DNA from: Pseudoflavonifractor sp. An85
GTDB taxonomy: Bacteria; Bacillota; Clostridia; Oscillospirales; Oscillospiraceae
Direction: 5' to 3'
DNA length: 64,000 bases
Assembly: GCF_002161235.1 (NCBI RefSeq)
Contig: NZ_NFHE01000003.1
Location: 1-64,000, forward strand
Part shown: one piece after another, positions 49,884 through 59,703 of the stretch
Layout of the letters: every line of letters begins with the position of its first letter
How positions within the stretch are numbered: position 1 is the first letter of the stretch
Made by a program: the position numbers and the translations under genes
Notes under the pieces: model-generated
The model's database searches: none
Told to the model about the DNA's origin: nothing
The model's input: only the letters and a program-made list of their open reading frames with translations

Positions 49884-50900
49884 TTACTGCACCCCACTTT
49901 TGGCTTTTTTGTAGACCTTCACCACAGCAGCAAACACGGGATAAGGGGCATACCGGGCCAATAGATACTTGGCGTAGCAGCTCTTGCTCTCGTAGTAGCT
50001 GGCGGGATGCTCCTCAAAATGCAGCTGGGGCAGCCACTGGTGGCGCAGGGTGTTGAGATATTGCTTTTGAATGTCCCGCTGGGACATGTTGCTGATGTGC
50101 CAGACCAAAAACTCCATGGCCCAGTTGAGGAAACTGCGGCGGTAGGTGTCCATGAGCTGGTGCTGTTCCAGATACTCCTTGACGATCTGGAAAGCCTCAT
50201 AGGGGGCCTCTGGCTGGCCGCAGCGGCTGTTGGACACCGAGGCCATGCGGTTGATACGGTGATGAATGAGCACCTCATCCACCACGGCCAGCCGCTTTGC
50301 CGCCAACAGAGTGGGGTAGACAAAGGCCAGGTCCTCGGAGTTTTTCAAGGCCGGGTAGCGGATGCCCGAAGTGGTCAGCAGCTCCCGGCGGTAGAACTTG
50401 TCCCAGGGCATGCCATAGGTGAACTGAAACAGGTGGTCGGCCATCTCCTGGGGCGCAAAGGCCAGCTTGCCGGGGAGGTACTGCTTTTTCATCATCCACT
50501 CGGAGGGCAGTTCCCGCCCGGAGTTGGTGTCAAACTCCACCGCTCGACAGATGGTCACTTCCGCCCCGGTCTCCCGGGCTGTGTCCACCATGCGCTGGAG
50601 AAAATGGGGCTCGAACCAGTCGTCCGAGTCCAAGAAAATCAGATATTCTCCCGTTGCGGCCTCCAGTCCGGTGTTACGGGCCGCGCCAGGTCCGGCGTTT
50701 GCCTGCCGAATCACCTGCACCCGAGGGTCCTTCCGGGCGTATTCCTCCAAAATGGCAGGGCTCTCATCGGTGGAGCCGTCGTCCACGCAGATCACCTGCA
50801 GCTTGGCATAACTCTGCCCCAGCACGCTGTCCAAACACTCTCTCAGGTGCTGCTGAATGTTATATACCGGGATAATCACAGAAATCACACAGGGTTCCAT
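49884..50900 (-). CDS. GT2 glycosyltransferase
   Basis: A 338-residue GT-A enzyme with ISVIIPVYNIQQHLRECLDS, DDGSTDES and LDSDDWFEPHF. It ends two bases before the next GT2 gene, so translation is probably coupled. It is closely related in build to its downstream neighbour, suggesting duplication within the locus. Specificity cannot be read from the sequence. Confidence 0.85.
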   Translation of the reverse strand: MEPCVISVIIPVYNIQQHLRECLDSVLGQSYAKLQVICVDDGSTDESPAILEEYARKDPRVQVIRQANAGPGAARNTGLEAATGEYLIFLDSDDWFEPHFLQRMVDTARETGAEVTICRAVEFDTNSGRELPSEWMMKKQYLPGKLAFAPQEMADHLFQFTYGMPWDKFYRRELLTTSGIRYPALKNSEDLAFVYPTLLAAKRLAVVDEVLIHHRINRMASVSNSRCGQPEAPYEAFQIVKEYLEQHQLMDTYRRSFLNWAMEFLVWHISNMSQRDIQKQYLNTLRHQWLPQLHFEEHPASYYESKSCYAKYLLARYAPYPVFAAVVKVYKKAKSGVQ

Positions 50901-50906
50901 GGTATC

Positions 50907-51755
50907 TCATCCTCTCCCCTTTTTCACCCATGCCCGCCGACGGCTTCCCGGGGGAAGCAGGGCGTTGAGCAGCTGCCGCTTGCGCAGCTTGGTTTGGTCG
51001 GGTTCAAACTGCACACGAGGCAACTCAAACACCTGGGTCTGGTGTGTGCTTCGCAGATGGGTGACGTATACCCCCAGCAGCCGCTCGGCCAGGTACCCGT
51101 CCACCCGCAACTCCTGGGTGGAATATCCGGTGGTGTCCGCTCGGCGGTCAAATTCCTCCAGAATGGAGAAAAGCCACCCGCAATACTGGTCAAACAGGGG
51201 CTTTTTCATGATAAAGATATTGCCAAAATAGCACATTGTGCCGGAGAAGTACTCCTCCATGGCGGGCACATAGTCCGGATGCTGCTCCGCCACGATCTCC
51301 TCCACCAGCTTCAAATCCTTGCCGTGGTGATAGGGGGCCTTGGCGTAATGCTCCCGCACCGAGATGTGCATGTCCTCCCCCAGAGGCACCACGCAGTCCT
51401 TCCCCTCCAGCCAGCTTCCCAGCTGGTCCAAGCCCAGAGGCTCCAGGGTTTCCGCCGTCAGCTCCCCTGCCAGACGATAGGGCCGCTTGGCGTGCTCGTC
51501 CAGATACAGGTAGCGGCGGTAGTGGAAAAATCCGTAGTAGCCCGCCTGCACATTTTTCCACGCCCAGTAATGGGCGGTGAGTTCACAATAGGAGCGGTTT
51601 TTCTGCGAAATGTTCTCCCCTTCGTCGTCGTGGGCAAAGCCGGGAAAATGCTCTTGTGCCAATGCCGCCCCCACCTGAACCGGGCACAGAAGGGGATGGG
51701 CCGGAACTCGCTGGCCGGCCTGGTGACAGCATACAAATAATTTGATCTCAGACAC
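50907..51755 (-). CDS. DUF4422 glycosyltransferase-like protein
   Basis: A 282-residue protein, read from GTG 51755 with GGAGGG six bases upstream. KLFVCCHQAGQRVP at the start, the HDDEGENISQKNRSYCELTA segment and HYWAWKN..GYYGFFHYRRYL match the DUF4422 family found in capsule and O-antigen loci, where members are thought to act as galactosyl- or galactofuranosyltransferases. A second family member lies at 57785 next to glf, in keeping with galactofuranose in this glycan. Confidence 0.78.
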   Translation of the reverse strand: MSEIKLFVCCHQAGQRVPAHPLLCPVQVGAALAQEHFPGFAHDDEGENISQKNRSYCELTAHYWAWKNVQAGYYGFFHYRRYLYLDEHAKRPYRLAGELTAETLEPLGLDQLGSWLEGKDCVVPLGEDMHISVREHYAKAPYHHGKDLKLVEEIVAEQHPDYVPAMEEYFSGTMCYFGNIFIMKKPLFDQYCGWLFSILEEFDRRADTTGYSTQELRVDGYLAERLLGVYVTHLRSTHQTQVFELPRVQFEPDQTKLRKRQLLNALLPPGSRRRAWVKKGRG

Positions 51756-51848
51756 TGGGTTCCCTCCCAAAAAAGAGAAGCTGGCGGGATGCGCCAGCTT
51801 CCTTTTGTCCTCGCTGGTATTTATCCAACGAATTATACCAGATTCTAT

Positions 51849-53312
51849 TTACTTTTTCAACACTTTTCCCACGGTCTTTTCCCACACCTGGGACCAGATT
51901 TCCCGTGCCATCCGCTCCCCCATGAGCAACAAAAGCACCCCATAGGCGGAGAAAAAAAGTACTGCAGAGGCCATGAGCACCACCAGTGGGTGCAGCGAAC
52001 TTCCCATCAGCCACCACACCGCTGCCGTGGCACCAGCCACGGCTACACAGGTGCGAAGATATGGGATTTTTCCCAAAGCGGGGAGAATCTCCCCTTTCAG
52101 AGCCATGACCTGTACCGCCAGCACCGTAATTTCCGCCAGCACTGTGCCAATGGCAGCTCCCGCAGCGCCCAAGTTGGGAATAAGCATGGAGTTGACAATC
52201 ACATTCACCACCGCTCCGGCGATCTCCGAATACAGCACCTGTTTTTCCCGGCCGGTAGGCACCAGAATCTGAATTCCCATGATGTTGCTCAGGCCAATGA
52301 ACACCAGGGTAGGCATGATCAGCTGCATGGGCAAAATGGAAGCTTCAAAGGCCTCACCTGACAACAGGTAAATAGACGGGCGGGCAAAGAGAATAAAGTA
52401 CAGGCACAGAGGCACCGACACCAAAAAGACAAAGCGCAACGCCCGCTCCGTCATGCGGGCAAAGGCCTGTTTTGCCCCCTGCTCCACGTAGTAGGACACT
52501 CGGGGCAGCAACACTGTGCCCAACGATGCCACCACGCCCACCAGAATGTTCTTGATTTTCACCGCAGCATCATAGTAGCCATTTTCCGTGGTGCCTTTGA
52601 GAAATCCCAACATCACGTTGTCCATGTTGGTGTACACCGTGGTGGCAATCGACATGGCGAAAAACACGAAGATGGGTCGCAGGTGGCGGCGGAAGTTGTA
52701 GTTCCCCACAGGGCGCACATCCACCAGCCACTTCAAATTGATCAGGTTCAGGAGGTTGGAGCCCACAGAGGCAAAAATGGTAATGCCGCCGTAGATGACG
52801 TAGTCCCCCGGTTGGTGAATGAGCAGAAACATGCCCACCAGGGCGATGAACTTGAACAGCACCGAGCGCAGGGTGATGTAGTGGTATTGCTCCATGCCTT
52901 TATACAGCCACTCTGCCCCAATGCTGTTGAAGAAGATCATGGTGCTCATCACCAGATACAGGGTCTTCTCCTCCCGCAACTGGGGAACAGCCTGCACAGT
53001 GATGAAAAACAGTACATACGAGATGACACAGGTAATCAGGTTGATGATCAAAATCTCCTGGGTCACCCGGGACAGCTCCTCCCGGTTGTCTCGCACTTTG
53101 GCGCAGGCCCGAATGCCATAGGTGGGAATGCCAAGCTGGGCAAACATAGAGAAATAGGTCACCACCGAGTTGGCAAAGGACACCGTACCAATCCCCTGGG
53201 GCCCCAGAATACCAGTGACATAGGGGTAGGTGATGATGGGGAAAATCATGGCAGACACCGTGAGGATGCTGTTCATGACAAAATTAAATTTTACCGACTG
53301 TATGCGGGCCAT
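51849..53312 (-). CDS. Wzx-type oligosaccharide flippase
   Basis: A 487-residue polytopic protein from ATG 53312 with about 12-14 hydrophobic segments. It opens SVKFNFVMNSILTVSAMIFP, then YPYVTGILGPQGIGTVSFAN, the hallmark of polysaccharide-repeat flippases of the MOP superfamily. It would flip the undecaprenyl-linked repeat unit for Wzy. Gene order Wzy then Wzx with a 2-base gap supports one repeat-unit pathway. Confidence 0.87.
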   Translation of the reverse strand: MARIQSVKFNFVMNSILTVSAMIFPIITYPYVTGILGPQGIGTVSFANSVVTYFSMFAQLGIPTYGIRACAKVRDNREELSRVTQEILIINLITCVISYVLFFITVQAVPQLREEKTLYLVMSTMIFFNSIGAEWLYKGMEQYHYITLRSVLFKFIALVGMFLLIHQPGDYVIYGGITIFASVGSNLLNLINLKWLVDVRPVGNYNFRRHLRPIFVFFAMSIATTVYTNMDNVMLGFLKGTTENGYYDAAVKIKNILVGVVASLGTVLLPRVSYYVEQGAKQAFARMTERALRFVFLVSVPLCLYFILFARPSIYLLSGEAFEASILPMQLIMPTLVFIGLSNIMGIQILVPTGREKQVLYSEIAGAVVNVIVNSMLIPNLGAAGAAIGTVLAEITVLAVQVMALKGEILPALGKIPYLRTCVAVAGATAAVWWLMGSSLHPLVVLMASAVLFFSAYGVLLLLMGERMAREIWSQVWEKTVGKVLKK

Positions 53313-53314
53313 AC

Positions 53315-54550
53315 TTACCTTTTCCCTCCCAGCCACTTGGGACAGGTGTACAGCAGAGGAGCCGCTGCAAACAAAATGAGATTCAGGTGAATTTCCAGCA
53401 GTCGCGGCTCAATGAAGCAACATCCCAACACCATGAGATAGAGGAAGCAGTGGTTCCAGTTCCCCTGTTTGTACAGCCGTTTGCCCAACAGCACCAGCAA
53501 CACCAGCACCAAGGCAGAGAAGATCACGCCATAGTTGAACAACGTCAAAGAATAGGAGCAGTCCACAAAATTGTAGCTGGAGCCAATGGACTCCCAATCT
53601 ATACGTCCGCCATATCCCACCCACTGGATGGAGTTGCCCAAAACGTGGATGCCATAGTTGGCAGCCGCCTGGGCGGTGAGCCGAATGCGGTCGGAGAGCA
53701 GTGTGTTGAGCATCGCCGCCGGCTGAGCGGGATAGAGGATACACAGCCCCGCCAACAAAACGCACAGGATCACCGCGCAGTATTCATAGCCAAACCGCAC
53801 CACCCGGCACACCACTTGGCACGCCCGAGTCTCTCTCAGGCACTTGGCCCAGTTCTCCCATCGGTGGCGCTGCCCCAGGATCATCTCCACCACAATCACC
53901 ACACAGGAGATCAAAAACCCATTGCGGGCATCGGTGAGGTAGTACAGTCCTCCGTTGACAGCCAGCAGCACCACGCCCACCAGAGGCGAAATGCCTTTCT
54001 TGCGCCGCCACATGGCCCACACCAACAGGAAAAAGAAGTAGGTCATCACCACCGTGGGATAGGTAAATCCCAGGGAGTGGCGCACGGTGGCATCCTCCCG
54101 CACATAGGTCAAGTCCGGGAGCACCCCCAGCAGAGTCAAGACAAATACCAGCGCGAGAGCGGCCATCTGGGCCGGCAGCGCCAACGCAAAAATCCGGTCC
54201 AGTTCCACATCTTTGGAGGCCAGCAGAAGAGCTAGCACAAACAAGGGAAGCGTATCCTTGGAAGTAACCACTGCCACCAGCACAATCCCGCCTAGAAATG
54301 CGTATTTCAAAGCACAGCCTATGGCCTCACGGGTGAGGGACCACCGTTTCCCCTCTCCCAGGCCCAGCAGCACCCAGTCCCACAAAATTTTCACCCCTGC
54401 CAGAGCAAAGGAAAGATAGCGAGCCAAGGTGAGCACCTTAGCCACAGCCGACAGCTCCGTAATCATGCTAAATTGCAGGGTAGTCGCCACCAAATAGAGC
54501 AAAAAAGCGCACCAGAACAGATTTGGGCGCACAACGTCCTTGGTCTTCAT
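53315..54550 (-). CDS. Wzy-like polysaccharide polymerase
   Basis: A 411-residue membrane protein with 10-11 hydrophobic segments and a larger extracytoplasmic loop around residues 275-330 (ANYGIHVLGNSIQWVGYGGR). Sequence is poorly conserved, as usual for Wzy. Assignment rests on topology and its place beside Wzx. The ending KRLYKQGNWNHCFLYLMVLG is a typical EpsG/Wzy-like final pair of helices. Confidence 0.72.
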   Translation of the reverse strand: MKTKDVVRPNLFWCAFLLYLVATTLQFSMITELSAVAKVLTLARYLSFALAGVKILWDWVLLGLGEGKRWSLTREAIGCALKYAFLGGIVLVAVVTSKDTLPLFVLALLLASKDVELDRIFALALPAQMAALALVFVLTLLGVLPDLTYVREDATVRHSLGFTYPTVVMTYFFFLLVWAMWRRKKGISPLVGVVLLAVNGGLYYLTDARNGFLISCVVIVVEMILGQRHRWENWAKCLRETRACQVVCRVVRFGYEYCAVILCVLLAGLCILYPAQPAAMLNTLLSDRIRLTAQAAANYGIHVLGNSIQWVGYGGRIDWESIGSSYNFVDCSYSLTLFNYGVIFSALVLVLLVLLGKRLYKQGNWNHCFLYLMVLGCCFIEPRLLEIHLNLILFAAAPLLYTCPKWLGGKR

Positions 54551-55602
54551 CCACTCACCTCATCCTCGGCGCCAGGATGGCCTCGAAGGGCACGGCGGAG
54601 CATATCGCCCCGGCGCAGCCGCTCTCCCATCTCCCGGGCTCCCTGGCACAGAGCAGCGTACTCCTCCCGGCTCATGTGTTGCAGCCGCCGAGGCAACTCT
54701 GCCAAGCTACCCACCGCGATTCCCAAGCGATGCTCCACCACGTAGGTGGCAATGGCAGAGCGATCCCATACAATCACCGGCAGACCGCAAGCCAAGTACA
54801 ACGACGTCTTATGGGGGTTGTTATACTCCAGATACTGGCCGTACACACCGGAACAGGTCTCAATCCGATCACCGTCCCACACCAGTCCAAAGCCTCCCCG
54901 CAGTACCTGGGGCAGCTGCTCAGGGGGAAACTGGCCGCAGTATTTCACCCCAGCCTGGGGTGCACCCTGCTGATAATTGGGGCCGTAGAGGCGGAAGCGC
55001 ACCTTGGAGTCCAGCTGATCCAGGCGGTAGACATATCCAGCCTTGTTGGGCATCAGATTGCCTGCCACCACCACCTCCCAGGGGTCGCCGGTGTTGCAGG
55101 CTGCGCTGACATCCTGGGCCAGATAGTCAAACAGGCCCAGGGTTCGGATGGCTTTATCCCCGTAGCCCCGCTCGCACAAATACTCCGCCATCACCTGGTT
55201 GTGGGCCACCAGCACATCGGCCGTCTCCAAAAACTGACGCTCTCCATTGCCCTCGATGCCCCGCAGGCTGTCCAGGTCGTGAATGAGCATGATGATCTGA
55301 ACCCCATTCTCCTTCATGCTGCGCAGGAAGGGAATGGCCAGACGGCTGACCTTGGGATACATGTCCAAAGGGTACTGCACCAGCAAGGTATCCCCTTGCG
55401 CCACGGTGCGGGACACCTTCCTCCACTCCATCCAAGTCACCGCTGCCATCTTCAGTTTGTCCGGAATCCCCTTGCCTTGGCTGCGGTGTACCGGCAGGGC
55501 CGTCCATCCCTGTTGGGTAAGGATCTGGCCCACATCGTTGCGTGCCTTGGACCCGGCGTGGAACTCATGGGAGTCCCGCTCCACAATGCAATATCGTCTC
55601 AT
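54547..55602 (-). CDS. Galactofuranosyltransferase-like GT4-type enzyme
   Basis: A 351-residue protein from ATG 55602 with AGGGAAC upstream. VQIIMLIHDLDSLRG near residue 95, VVAGNLMPNKAGYVY, the donor segment FGLVWDGDRIETCSGVYGQY and YLACGLPVIVWDRSAIA match beta-1,6-galactofuranosyltransferase-type enzymes of lactic bacteria and Bacteroidetes. Glf in the same operon would supply the UDP-galactofuranose. Its stop overlaps the Wzy start region by four bases. Confidence 0.78.
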   Translation of the reverse strand: MRRYCIVERDSHEFHAGSKARNDVGQILTQQGWTALPVHRSQGKGIPDKLKMAAVTWMEWRKVSRTVAQGDTLLVQYPLDMYPKVSRLAIPFLRSMKENGVQIIMLIHDLDSLRGIEGNGERQFLETADVLVAHNQVMAEYLCERGYGDKAIRTLGLFDYLAQDVSAACNTGDPWEVVVAGNLMPNKAGYVYRLDQLDSKVRFRLYGPNYQQGAPQAGVKYCGQFPPEQLPQVLRGGFGLVWDGDRIETCSGVYGQYLEYNNPHKTSLYLACGLPVIVWDRSAIATYVVEHRLGIAVGSLAELPRRLQHMSREEYAALCQGAREMGERLRRGDMLRRALRGHPGAEDEVSG

Positions 55603-55613
55603 AGTCCGTTCCC

Positions 55614-56711
55614 TCATTCGCTCAACAGCCCCTGCACCAGTCGTGCCTGTCGGGCCATGTTATAGGGGGAGTTCATGAACTGCTCCTGCCCCACCCTACC
55701 CTGGCGCACAGCCTGGTTCAGAATGAAAGACGCCCACTTCTGGGCCCCGTCCTCCAGGGGCAAAAAGTGCAGGTTGTCATTGATTTTTACTTGGTGGGGT
55801 ACCACGTCGGAGGTGACACAGGGTAGGCCGTTGGCCTGAGCCTCCAGCAGCACCACGCCCAACCCCTCAAACTTGGAGGGGAACACAAATACGTCCATGG
55901 CCTGGTACAGCCCTTCCAGGTCAGAGCGCACCCCCAAGAACTGGACGGTGTCCTCCAAACCAAGTTGGGCCGTCAAGGCTCGGATGGGTTCCATCTCACT
56001 GCCCTGCCCCACCAGCAACAGCCGGGTTTTGGGCTCCAAGCGCTTCATTTCCGCCACAACCTGGAGCAGGAAATTGTGGTTTTTCTGGAAGTGGAAGCGG
56101 CCCACATGGCCCACCACCAGAGCGTCTTCCACCCCCAACAAGCGGCGGTATTCCTTTCGTTGCGCCTCATTGGGAGTGTACCGTGTGCCGTCAATGGCGT
56201 TGGGGATTACCCGATACCGGGGATGGCCCACAATATCGGCGCCAAAAAACCATTTGGACGCCTCATCTGAACAGGACCAGAAATCCGTGGCCACCTTCCG
56301 CACCACACCCCGGTTGTATCGGTGCAGCAGTCCCCGCAGGAAGCTATCTCCGTTGTCGGCGTTGTGGCAGTGAATGATGCGCTTGGGGATGCCGTACTTC
56401 TTGGCTGCTTTCAAATAGTCGATGTTGGCCAGACTGCACACATTGACCCAAATGGAACAATATTCCTTGGCGTGAGCGGCCATCAACTGGTCCAACGCCT
56501 GCGCAAAGGCCCCTCGTCCGTCCCGACGGGCGGGAATCTTGTAGATCTCGCCACCCAGGGATCGAATTTCATCCTCATAGGCCACCGTCTGAGAATTGCA
56601 CAGGAAATCAAATTGCACCTGACTGCGGTCGATGGCCCGATAGTAATTCATGATGACGCTCTCCACCCCGCCGGGGTTTTCCGTCATACCAAATACCAAT
56701 ACCTTCTTCAT
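55614..56711 (-). CDS. GT4 glycosyltransferase (EpsF-like)
   Basis: A 365-residue GT-B enzyme from ATG 56711 (AAAGGA upstream; the longer frame lacks an RBS). GGVESVIMNYYRAIDRSQVQ at the N-terminus, VVGHVGRFHFQKNHNFLLQV in the middle and the donor-binding PSKFEGLGVVLLEAQANGLP near residue 270 are typical of capsular GT4 enzymes. Transfers an unknown sugar with retention of configuration. Confidence 0.85.
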   Translation of the reverse strand: MKKVLVFGMTENPGGVESVIMNYYRAIDRSQVQFDFLCNSQTVAYEDEIRSLGGEIYKIPARRDGRGAFAQALDQLMAAHAKEYCSIWVNVCSLANIDYLKAAKKYGIPKRIIHCHNADNGDSFLRGLLHRYNRGVVRKVATDFWSCSDEASKWFFGADIVGHPRYRVIPNAIDGTRYTPNEAQRKEYRRLLGVEDALVVGHVGRFHFQKNHNFLLQVVAEMKRLEPKTRLLLVGQGSEMEPIRALTAQLGLEDTVQFLGVRSDLEGLYQAMDVFVFPSKFEGLGVVLLEAQANGLPCVTSDVVPHQVKINDNLHFLPLEDGAQKWASFILNQAVRQGRVGQEQFMNSPYNMARQARLVQGLLSE

Positions 56712-56722
56712 GGTCTCGTCCT

Positions 56723-57763
56723 TTACTTCCCTGCGTATCTGTGGAACTGCCAGTGGCGCACCTTGGCAATGAGTTCCACACCAAAGTAGCACCGCAGTTG
56801 CAAGCACAACAGGGTGATTTTCCGAGTGGTGGAGAAATCTCCGTAATGGATGTGCTTCAATGCCTTGGCAAAGATGGGCTGTGCCACCATGGCCCGAAAA
56901 GCCCGCCGCTGAGCCGCGCCACTGAGCCCATTGCCCGGGTGGAAGGAGTCGTTGACAGCAATGAGCAGCAAATGATAGAGCACGCAGCTGTCATAGGCGT
57001 CCCGGCAATACTCCCGATCTCCCATGGCCTCCAAGTCCGCCTGGATGGCCTCCATGGAACGCATGTACCGCTGGGCATAGTCGGGACGGTAGGCCCGCAC
57101 CGCCGACCCTGTGTTGAACCAGTAGTGATATACGTTCTGGGGCAGGCACAGGATGCGCCGTGCTTGGCACGCAGCGCGGAACATGAACTCCGCGTCCTCC
57201 GCGGCGGACAGGTCCTCCCGGAAGCGTAGATTCCCCTCCTCCAGCATGTTGCGACGGAAGAGTTTTGCGGTAACAAAGCCCGCCCCGGTCTGGGGCTTGA
57301 GCACATCACACTCAAACTGCCTCTTTTCCTCCCCTTCAAACAGGTGAGGCTGGGGCAGATAGGTACGTGGCTGAGACACCGTGCCATATTCCATGACGTG
57401 CTGGGCCATGACGATGTCCGCCTGCTGGCTCTCTCCTTCCCCAGCCATGCCAGAGAGCATGTCCGGGTTAATCCAGTCGTCGGAATCCACAAAGGAAACC
57501 CAGGTTCCCCGGGCGTGAGACATTCCCAGGTTTCGAGCCGCTGACACGCCCCCATGGGCCTGTTCCAGCACATGAAGGTCCAACACCCCCCGGTACTTCT
57601 CCACCACAGGCAGATAGCTCCTGGCCGGCTCGTCAAAGACCAACAACACTTCGATTTCATGCAGCGTCTGAGCCTTCAAACTGTCCAGACACCGCTGCAG
57701 CAGCTCCAGCGGCACCTGATACACCGGCACCACCACGCTGACTTGTATCCGTTTTTCTTCCAT
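56723..57763 (-). CDS. GT2 glycosyltransferase
   Basis: A 346-residue GT-A enzyme: VSVVVPVYQVPLELLQRCLD, the donor motif VDSDDWINPDM near 92-102 and GAGFVTAKLFRRNML. The usual DDGS step reads LLVFDEPARSYL, an unusual replacement of a motif that helps hold the nucleotide, so donor binding may differ. It lies between the DUF4422 gene and the GT4 gene. Confidence 0.82.
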   Translation of the reverse strand: MEEKRIQVSVVVPVYQVPLELLQRCLDSLKAQTLHEIEVLLVFDEPARSYLPVVEKYRGVLDLHVLEQAHGGVSAARNLGMSHARGTWVSFVDSDDWINPDMLSGMAGEGESQQADIVMAQHVMEYGTVSQPRTYLPQPHLFEGEEKRQFECDVLKPQTGAGFVTAKLFRRNMLEEGNLRFREDLSAAEDAEFMFRAACQARRILCLPQNVYHYWFNTGSAVRAYRPDYAQRYMRSMEAIQADLEAMGDREYCRDAYDSCVLYHLLLIAVNDSFHPGNGLSGAAQRRAFRAMVAQPIFAKALKHIHYGDFSTTRKITLLCLQLRCYFGVELIAKVRHWQFHRYAGK

Positions 57764-57784
57764 TCCATTTCTCCATCCACGGGT

Positions 57785-58558
57785 TTAAAAACTGGAGCCG
57801 TACTTTTTGCCGGAAAACTTGGCCCGCAAAAAGGAGGTTCCCTTGCGCCACCAGTTTACCGGCTCCATGGACACCACCGGGAGCTCCCGGTAGGCGTACC
57901 CCTGGGTCTCCAGCCACACATCCAGCAGCAGCTCACTGACCCGTCCAAAGAGGCGAGCCTGGAAGGAATCCAGGCTCCGGTAATCCACCCGCCCCTCCAG
58001 CTGCTCCAAAATGGGGAACAGCCAGGCACAATAGGCATCGCACTTTTCCCGCGACATGACGAACATGTTGAACATATGGCCCCAGGTGCGGCGCATGACT
58101 CGGTCAAAGGCAGGCACATACTCCGGGCAGCTTTCTTGGAGAATCTGCCGAGTGATATCCAAATGCTCTGCGTAGTGGGTATGGGCATAGTGAGAGTAGA
58201 GGCTCTCAATGTAATAGCGGCGTTTTTTGGGCAGCAGCACATCGCTGGTCGCCAGTATCTGCTCCAGCTGCTTCTGGGTGAGAATGCGCTGCCAGGGGTC
58301 TTTGCCCCCCGTACCGCCGCCCAGGTGGCGGCGGTAGTGCACCAGCCCCTTGTAGTCCGAGGTGTTGTTTTTCCACAGCCAGTACAGGCCGGTGAGCTCG
58401 CAGTAATAGGGATTCTTGGCGGAAATATTCGCTCCCGTGTCATCCCCGGCAAAGCCGATGCTCTCCTTCCCCGCCTTGCCCACGTGGAGGGGCAAATAGC
58501 AGGGATCCTGGGGCATCCGGTAGGCTTTATGGGTGGCTACGACAATGGTGCACGTCAT
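57785..58558 (-). CDS. DUF4422 glycosyltransferase-like protein
   Basis: A 257-residue protein whose ATG 58558 overlaps the glf stop (ATGA). MTCTIVVATHKAYRMPQDP, AGDDTGANISAKNPYYCELT and LYWLWKNNTSDYKGLVHYRR identify DUF4422. Translational coupling to glf supports use of UDP-galactofuranose or UDP-galactose. Paralogue of the gene at 50907. Confidence 0.8.
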   Translation of the reverse strand: MTCTIVVATHKAYRMPQDPCYLPLHVGKAGKESIGFAGDDTGANISAKNPYYCELTGLYWLWKNNTSDYKGLVHYRRHLGGGTGGKDPWQRILTQKQLEQILATSDVLLPKKRRYYIESLYSHYAHTHYAEHLDITRQILQESCPEYVPAFDRVMRRTWGHMFNMFVMSREKCDAYCAWLFPILEQLEGRVDYRSLDSFQARLFGRVSELLLDVWLETQGYAYRELPVVSMEPVNWWRKGTSFLRAKFSGKKYGSSF

Positions 58559-59655
58559 TTCTGGATGCGCTCCCACAGATTCATGGCAGACTCAATAACC
58601 TTGTCCATGTCGTAGTACTTGTACTCGCCCAGACGTCCGCCAAAGATGACGTGGCTCTCCTGGGCTGCCTTCTGGGCATACTTCTGGTAGAGATCCTGAT
58701 TGCGCTCGTCGTTGACGGGGTAATAGGGCTCCATGCCCTCCTGCCAATCGGTGGAGTACTCCTTGGAGATAACGGTCTTGGGCTGGGTGCCAAACTCAAA
58801 GTGCTTGTGCTCGATGACACGGGTATAGGGAGTCTCCCGGTCGGTATAGTTGACCACGGCCACGCCCTGGTAGTTGTCGGTGTCCAGCACCTCGGTCTCA
58901 AAGCGCACGGTGCGGTACTCCAGCTTGCCGAAGCAGTAGTCATAGTAGGCGTCAATGGCGCCGGTATAGATGATGGTCTCACCCAAAGCCTCGTACTTTT
59001 CACGGTTCTGGAGAAAGTCCACCCCCAACTCCACGTCAGCGCCCTCAAAGAGCTTGTCAATAAGCACGTTGTAGCCGCCCATGGGAATGCCCTGGTAGGC
59101 GTCGTTGAAATAGTTGTTGTCGTAGGTAAAGCGCACAGGCAGACGCTTGATGATGAAGCTGGGCAGCTCCTTGCAGTCACGGCCCCACTGCTTCTCGGTG
59201 TAGCCCTTGACCAGCTTCTGATAGATGTCAGTTCCCACCAGGCTGATGGCCTGCTCCTCCAGGTTGCGAGGCTCGCCCTGAATGACAGCACGCTGCTCGT
59301 CGATCTTGGCCTTGGCCTCCTGAGGGGTGCGCACGCCCCACATCTTGCTGAAGGTGTTCATGTTAAAGGGCATGTTGTAAATCTCGCCCTTGTAGTTGGC
59401 GATGGGAGAGTTGGTGTAACGGTTGAACTCCACCAGATCGTTGACAAAGTTCCACACCTTCTTGTTGCTGGTGTGGAAGATGTGGGCGCCGTACTTGTGC
59501 ACGTGGATGCCCTCCACATCTTCACAGTACACGTTGCCACCCATGTGATCCCGGCGCTCCACCACCAGACACTTCTTACCCTGCTGCTGGGCCAGGTAGT
59601 TGATGACACCGGAGAACAAGCCGCTGCCCACCAAAATGTAATCGTACTGCTTCAT
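58555..59655 (-). CDS. glf: UDP-galactopyranose mutase
   Basis: A 366-residue flavoenzyme that interconverts UDP-galactopyranose and UDP-galactofuranose. FAD motif VGSGLFSGV near residues 9-17, ERRDHMGGNVYCED, HKYGAHIFHTSNKKVW and the active-site EKQWGRDCKELP are all present, and length is standard. It shows that the glycan contains galactofuranose. Confidence 0.93.
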   Translation of the reverse strand: MKQYDYILVGSGLFSGVINYLAQQQGKKCLVVERRDHMGGNVYCEDVEGIHVHKYGAHIFHTSNKKVWNFVNDLVEFNRYTNSPIANYKGEIYNMPFNMNTFSKMWGVRTPQEAKAKIDEQRAVIQGEPRNLEEQAISLVGTDIYQKLVKGYTEKQWGRDCKELPSFIIKRLPVRFTYDNNYFNDAYQGIPMGGYNVLIDKLFEGADVELGVDFLQNREKYEALGETIIYTGAIDAYYDYCFGKLEYRTVRFETEVLDTDNYQGVAVVNYTDRETPYTRVIEHKHFEFGTQPKTVISKEYSTDWQEGMEPYYPVNDERNQDLYQKYAQKAAQESHVIFGGRLGEYKYYDMDKVIESAMNLWERIQK

Positions 59656-59703
59656 GTTTCTTCACTCCTATTTCCATCCTTAGCTTTGCGTTGGGCACAC
59701 CAC